A stretch of DNA of 47,362 bases, taken from assembly GCA_026400845.1 (NCBI GenBank), contig JAPLOH010000326.1, positions 1-47,362 on the forward strand, written 5' to 3'. The notes under the pieces were generated by a model. That model saw nothing but the letters and a program-made list of their open reading frames with translations, made no database searches and was not told the DNA's origin. Position 1 is the stretch's first letter. The number at the start of each line of letters is the position of its first letter. A program made the translations under genes and the position numbers. Source of the DNA: Alphaproteobacteria bacterium. Its GTDB lineage: Bacteria; Pseudomonadota; Alphaproteobacteria; Acetobacterales; Acetobacteraceae. Positions 44,735 through 47,362 of this stretch are shown here, in pieces.

Positions 44735-46741
44735 CTACACCAGAAGCCGCGGGGCCGTCTTCTCCCAGGTCTGCTCATGCACTACCGCGTCGCCTCGCAT
44801 CGCGCGGGTGGTGGCGGTGAGGTGGAACGTATCCGCCGTGCAGGTCAGCCGCGTGCTGGTCGCCAGCGTCACGATCCAGTCGCCGCGTTCGAACTCCATG
44901 GTTTGCACGATGCTGAACGTGGCCGAGAGCGGGTCATCAGCGCGGATGGCGCAGCGTTTGCGGATGGTGTGGCCCATGATGGTGCCGGTGTCGTCGAGCC
45001 GGTAGCGGCGGCCGGGGCCGAGGAAACCGCCATCGCCCTCGACTTCGAGCACGTGTTCGCCGGTGAGGGTGTCGTGGGTGATACGGCGTGCGAGGCGGCT
45101 GGGTTCGAGGATCGTGACCGGGGTGGGCGGCCCCGCCTCCGGTGGGTCGAAGGGGCGCAACTCCGCATCCTCGGCGCGGGGTGGGCGGACAGGGAGGGTC
45201 AGGCGGCTCTCGCCGGTGTGCAACGTGAGGGTCACCGGTGCCGGGCTCGGCCAGACGAGCGGCCAGTAGGAGGTCGAGAGCGCGATGCGGATGCGGCTCC
45301 CCGGCGCGAAGGCGTAGCCGGTCTCGGGCAGGATGAGGCGGATGCGGGTGCGTTCGCCGGGCACCATCGCCGCCGGGTATTCACTGCTGTCGCGGTGGGT
45401 GAGGTTGAGGACACCGCGGGCGATCAGCAGCGAGGCGCCATCCGCCGCCACCGCGCAGAGTCGGGCGGCCACCAGAGCGACGGGTCGATCGACGGTGATC
45501 TCCAGATCGAGCACCGCCGAGCCGAGGACCTCAAGCCGTTCCGCGAGGGGCCCGCTATCGAAGCACAGGGACATGCCGTCATCGGCGCGCTGATCCATCG
45601 GCGCCTCGCCGGGCACGCCCTGGCTCAGCCATTCCGGGGCGCACAAGCCGACCGTCTGCGGGCCGCGATAGGTGAGCGCGACATCCCCACCCGCCGCCTC
45701 GGCCAGCGCGCCCGGCTTGAGGTGCAGAACGTGCTGCTGGATATGCGGCGAGGGCCACACGGCCTCGCCCACAAAGCGGCCGGATTGCGTCACATGCATC
45801 GCGCCGGGCTGGTGCCATTCGGCGATCCAGGCACGGAACATCGGCGTATCCGCAAATCCAGGCCCGCCGGTCAGCACGGTGTCGAGAAAGCGGTCGACCT
45901 CCCCGAGGAAGCCGATTGCCGGACCGGGGATGCCGTCCTGCGGATAGTGATGGCCCCAGGGGCCGGCGATACCCCAGCGGGGAACGGCGAGGTAGGACAG
46001 CACGCGGGGCACGCTGCGCGAGATGTAGTCGGCCCAGCCGCCCACCGCGAGCACCGCGCAGCCGATCCGATCGGGATGGTCGTTCACCGAGCCCTGCTGC
46101 CAGAAGGCGTCGCGGTGGGGATGGTCGAGCCACTCGGCGAGCCAGGGCGGATTGGCGGCGAGGCGCTCATGCCATTTCGCCGCCCAGCCGTCGCCGGAGA
46201 TCGCCGGATCGGGCGGGCGCATGTTGAACAGCATCATCGCGTCCGACCACCACAGCGTCTCGCACAGGATGGCGCCACCGGTGAAATGCAGCGACTGGTC
46301 GTAGCGGTCATCGCCACCGCACACCACGATGATCGCCTTCAGCGCCGGCGGCTGGCGCATCGCGGTCATCAGCCCAGCAAACCCGCCCCAGGACTTGCCG
46401 AGCATCGCGACATCGCCGTTGCACCAGGGCTGGGCCGCGATCCAGGCGACGATATCGACGCCGTCATCGGCCTCGGCGGGTAGGAACTCCTGGCCGAGTA
46501 TGCCATCCGAATCGCCGGAGCCGGCCATGTCGACCCGGATGGCGGCGTAGCCGTGGGCCGCCAGCCAGTGATGGATCGGCTCGTCACGCGTGCGGGTCGC
46601 ATCGCGCTTGCGGTACGGCATGTACTCCAGCACCGCCGCCGATGCGCGCTTCCCCTCCGGCAGCCACAGCCGGGCCGCGAGGCGGCGCCCGTCCGGCAGG
46701 GGGATCCAGAGGTTCTCGGTCATCGCGACGTCGTGGGGCAT
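44735..46741 (-). CDS. CocE/NonD-family serine hydrolase
   Basis: This 668-residue hydrolase combines an alpha/beta hydrolase domain (about 8-330) with nucleophile Ser117 in GKSWGGFAGL and a C-terminal jelly-roll domain (about 370-600) as in X-Pro dipeptidyl peptidases and cocaine esterase. RVDMAGSGDSDG at 69-80 is a family hallmark. Substrate is an acyl ester or peptide not indicated here. The start, ATG 46741, has a CAGGAG site and lies 2 bases after the sensor kinase stop, so the two are cotranscribed. Confidence 0.9.
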   Translation of the reverse strand: MPHDVAMTENLWIPLPDGRRLAARLWLPEGKRASAAVLEYMPYRKRDATRTRDEPIHHWLAAHGYAAIRVDMAGSGDSDGILGQEFLPAEADDGVDIVAWIAAQPWCNGDVAMLGKSWGGFAGLMTAMRQPPALKAIIVVCGGDDRYDQSLHFTGGAILCETLWWSDAMMLFNMRPPDPAISGDGWAAKWHERLAANPPWLAEWLDHPHRDAFWQQGSVNDHPDRIGCAVLAVGGWADYISRSVPRVLSYLAVPRWGIAGPWGHHYPQDGIPGPAIGFLGEVDRFLDTVLTGGPGFADTPMFRAWIAEWHQPGAMHVTQSGRFVGEAVWPSPHIQQHVLHLKPGALAEAAGGDVALTYRGPQTVGLCAPEWLSQGVPGEAPMDQRADDGMSLCFDSGPLAERLEVLGSAVLDLEITVDRPVALVAARLCAVAADGASLLIARGVLNLTHRDSSEYPAAMVPGERTRIRLILPETGYAFAPGSRIRIALSTSYWPLVWPSPAPVTLTLHTGESRLTLPVRPPRAEDAELRPFDPPEAGPPTPVTILEPSRLARRITHDTLTGEHVLEVEGDGGFLGPGRRYRLDDTGTIMGHTIRKRCAIRADDPLSATFSIVQTMEFERGDWIVTLATSTRLTCTADTFHLTATTRAMRGDAVVHEQTWEKTAPRLLV

Positions 46742-46743
46742 TG

Positions 46744-47362
46744 TCACTCCTGATGTCCGGCGGGGGGGACCGCGGGGAGCTCGACGCAGGCGCGGATGCC
46801 GCCGAGTGCGCCATCCTCGATCCACGCCGCGCCACCGTAGAGCTCGGCAATGTCGCGCACGATGGCGAGGCCGAGCCCGGTGCCCGGCACTTGCTCGTCG
46901 AGCCGCTCGCCGGCGCGGAACACCCGCTCGCGATCGGCGATCGGCATGCCCGGCCCGTCATCCTCTACCGTCAACCGCAGCCGCCCGGCGGCGGCCGGAC
47001 GTGCCGCCACCAGCACATGGCCATGCGACCATTTGGCGGCGTTGTCGACGAGATTGCCGAGGATTTCCTCGAGGTCCTCGCGGTCGCAGGCGACGATGGA
47101 ATCGGGGTCGGCGATGTCGACGTCAAAGCGCACGGGCTTGTCGAGATAGAGCCGCTCAAGGGCGGAAACCACCGCGCCGATCGCCGGCGCCACCGGGGCG
47201 GCAATGCCGAGGGAGGCGTGGGAGGCGGCGGCGCGCGCCTTGGCCAGTTCGTAATCGATCTGCCGGCGCATCTTGCGGCATTGCTCCAGCAACAGGCTGC
47301 CATCGGACCCCGCGGCCTGCAGGCGGTTGGCCTCGCTCATCATCACCGCGAGCGGCGTCTTG
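46744..47362 (-). CDS. Sensor histidine kinase, 5' partial (PhoQ-like)
   Basis: The frame runs off the right edge. The first visible residues, KTPLAVMMSE, are the end of an HDLKTPL H-box whose histidine lies just outside. A dimerisation helix and an ATPase domain follow, with NLVDNAAKWS (N box), VEDDGPGMP (G1) and PGTGLGLAIVRDIAELYGG (G2). About 205 residues are visible. The stop is 2 bases before the CocE-family gene, an unusual coupling of a sensor to a hydrolase. Its response regulator is probably beyond the edge. Confidence 0.9.
   Translation of the reverse strand, partial: KTPLAVMMSEANRLQAAGSDGSLLLEQCRKMRRQIDYELAKARAAASHASLGIAAPVAPAIGAVVSALERLYLDKPVRFDVDIADPDSIVACDREDLEEILGNLVDNAAKWSHGHVLVAARPAAAGRLRLTVEDDGPGMPIADRERVFRAGERLDEQVPGTGLGLAIVRDIAELYGGAAWIEDGALGGIRACVELPAVPPAGHQE

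Noticed and set aside
39932-46483. A 2183-codon open plus-strand frame
   Set aside because: It is antisense to most of seven well-supported genes, crosses gene boundaries, and its translation is low-complexity Arg/Gly/His/Ala-rich. Long antisense frames are expected at this GC content.

Overview
The window looks like chromosome from a high-GC alphaproteobacterium, most likely Acetobacteraceae (order Rhodospirillales). This rests on the alphaproteobacterial flagellin regulators FlbT and FlaF, the lrp/trxB/LysR (LsrB/VtlR-like) neighbourhood, very GC-rich third codon positions and GC-rich palindromic intergenic repeats. The family-level call is inference, not a computed placement. No rRNA, tRNA or CRISPR array was seen.

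Layout. (1) 1-7541, flagellar filament and its probable modification: the end of a FlgL-like hook-filament junction protein, flagellin, flbT, a flaF that appears broken by an internal deletion, then three coupled genes (TPR-methyltransferase, TPR/GT41 O-GlcNAc-transferase-like protein resembling Caulobacter FlmG, and a GT2 glycosyltransferase). (2) 7529-14342: apt, a ugpBAEC-type glycerol-3-phosphate ABC importer, an HSL-family esterase and a luciferase-like flavin monooxygenase. (3) 14728-20884: LsrB/VtlR-like LysR regulator and trxB, diverging from an lrp-led operon with an ArnT/PMT-like GT39 membrane glycosyltransferase (containing a ten-G tract) and two PLP enzymes. (4) 20965-26512: motB and motA in reversed order, a PaaI-like thioesterase, a two-gene operon of unknown proteins, and an AlkA-like DNA glycosylase. 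(5) 26611-30329: an OmpR/EnvZ-type two-component pair, then a ferredoxin reductase divergent from a Rieske ferredoxin.

(6) 30365-38178 is the accessory stretch: an inverted pair of GC-rich palindromic repeats, an FTR1 iron permease plus cupredoxin behind a Fur-like box, an amidohydrolase pseudogene, DinB, an amidase, then a lower-GC restriction-modification pair (BglII/BstYI-like endonuclease with an MT-A70 adenine methyltransferase), an IS630-family transposase remnant and the C-terminal part of an RTX-like secreted protein cut off by that remnant. (7) 38643-43864 is a tight five-gene minus-strand catabolic operon: GMC oxidoreductase, two ACMSD-type amidohydrolases, a Rieske protein and a haloacetate dehalogenase-like hydrolase with the full fluoroacetate-dehalogenase active-site pattern. 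A class II aldolase diverges from it. A CocE/NonD hydrolase and the end of a sensor kinase close the window.

The most promising leads are the TPR-based flagellin modification module, the BglII-like/MT-A70 R-M pair, the five-gene catabolic operon, the uncharacterised gene pair at 23385-25762, the poly-G tract inside the GT39 gene, and the two genes carrying similar internal deletions.
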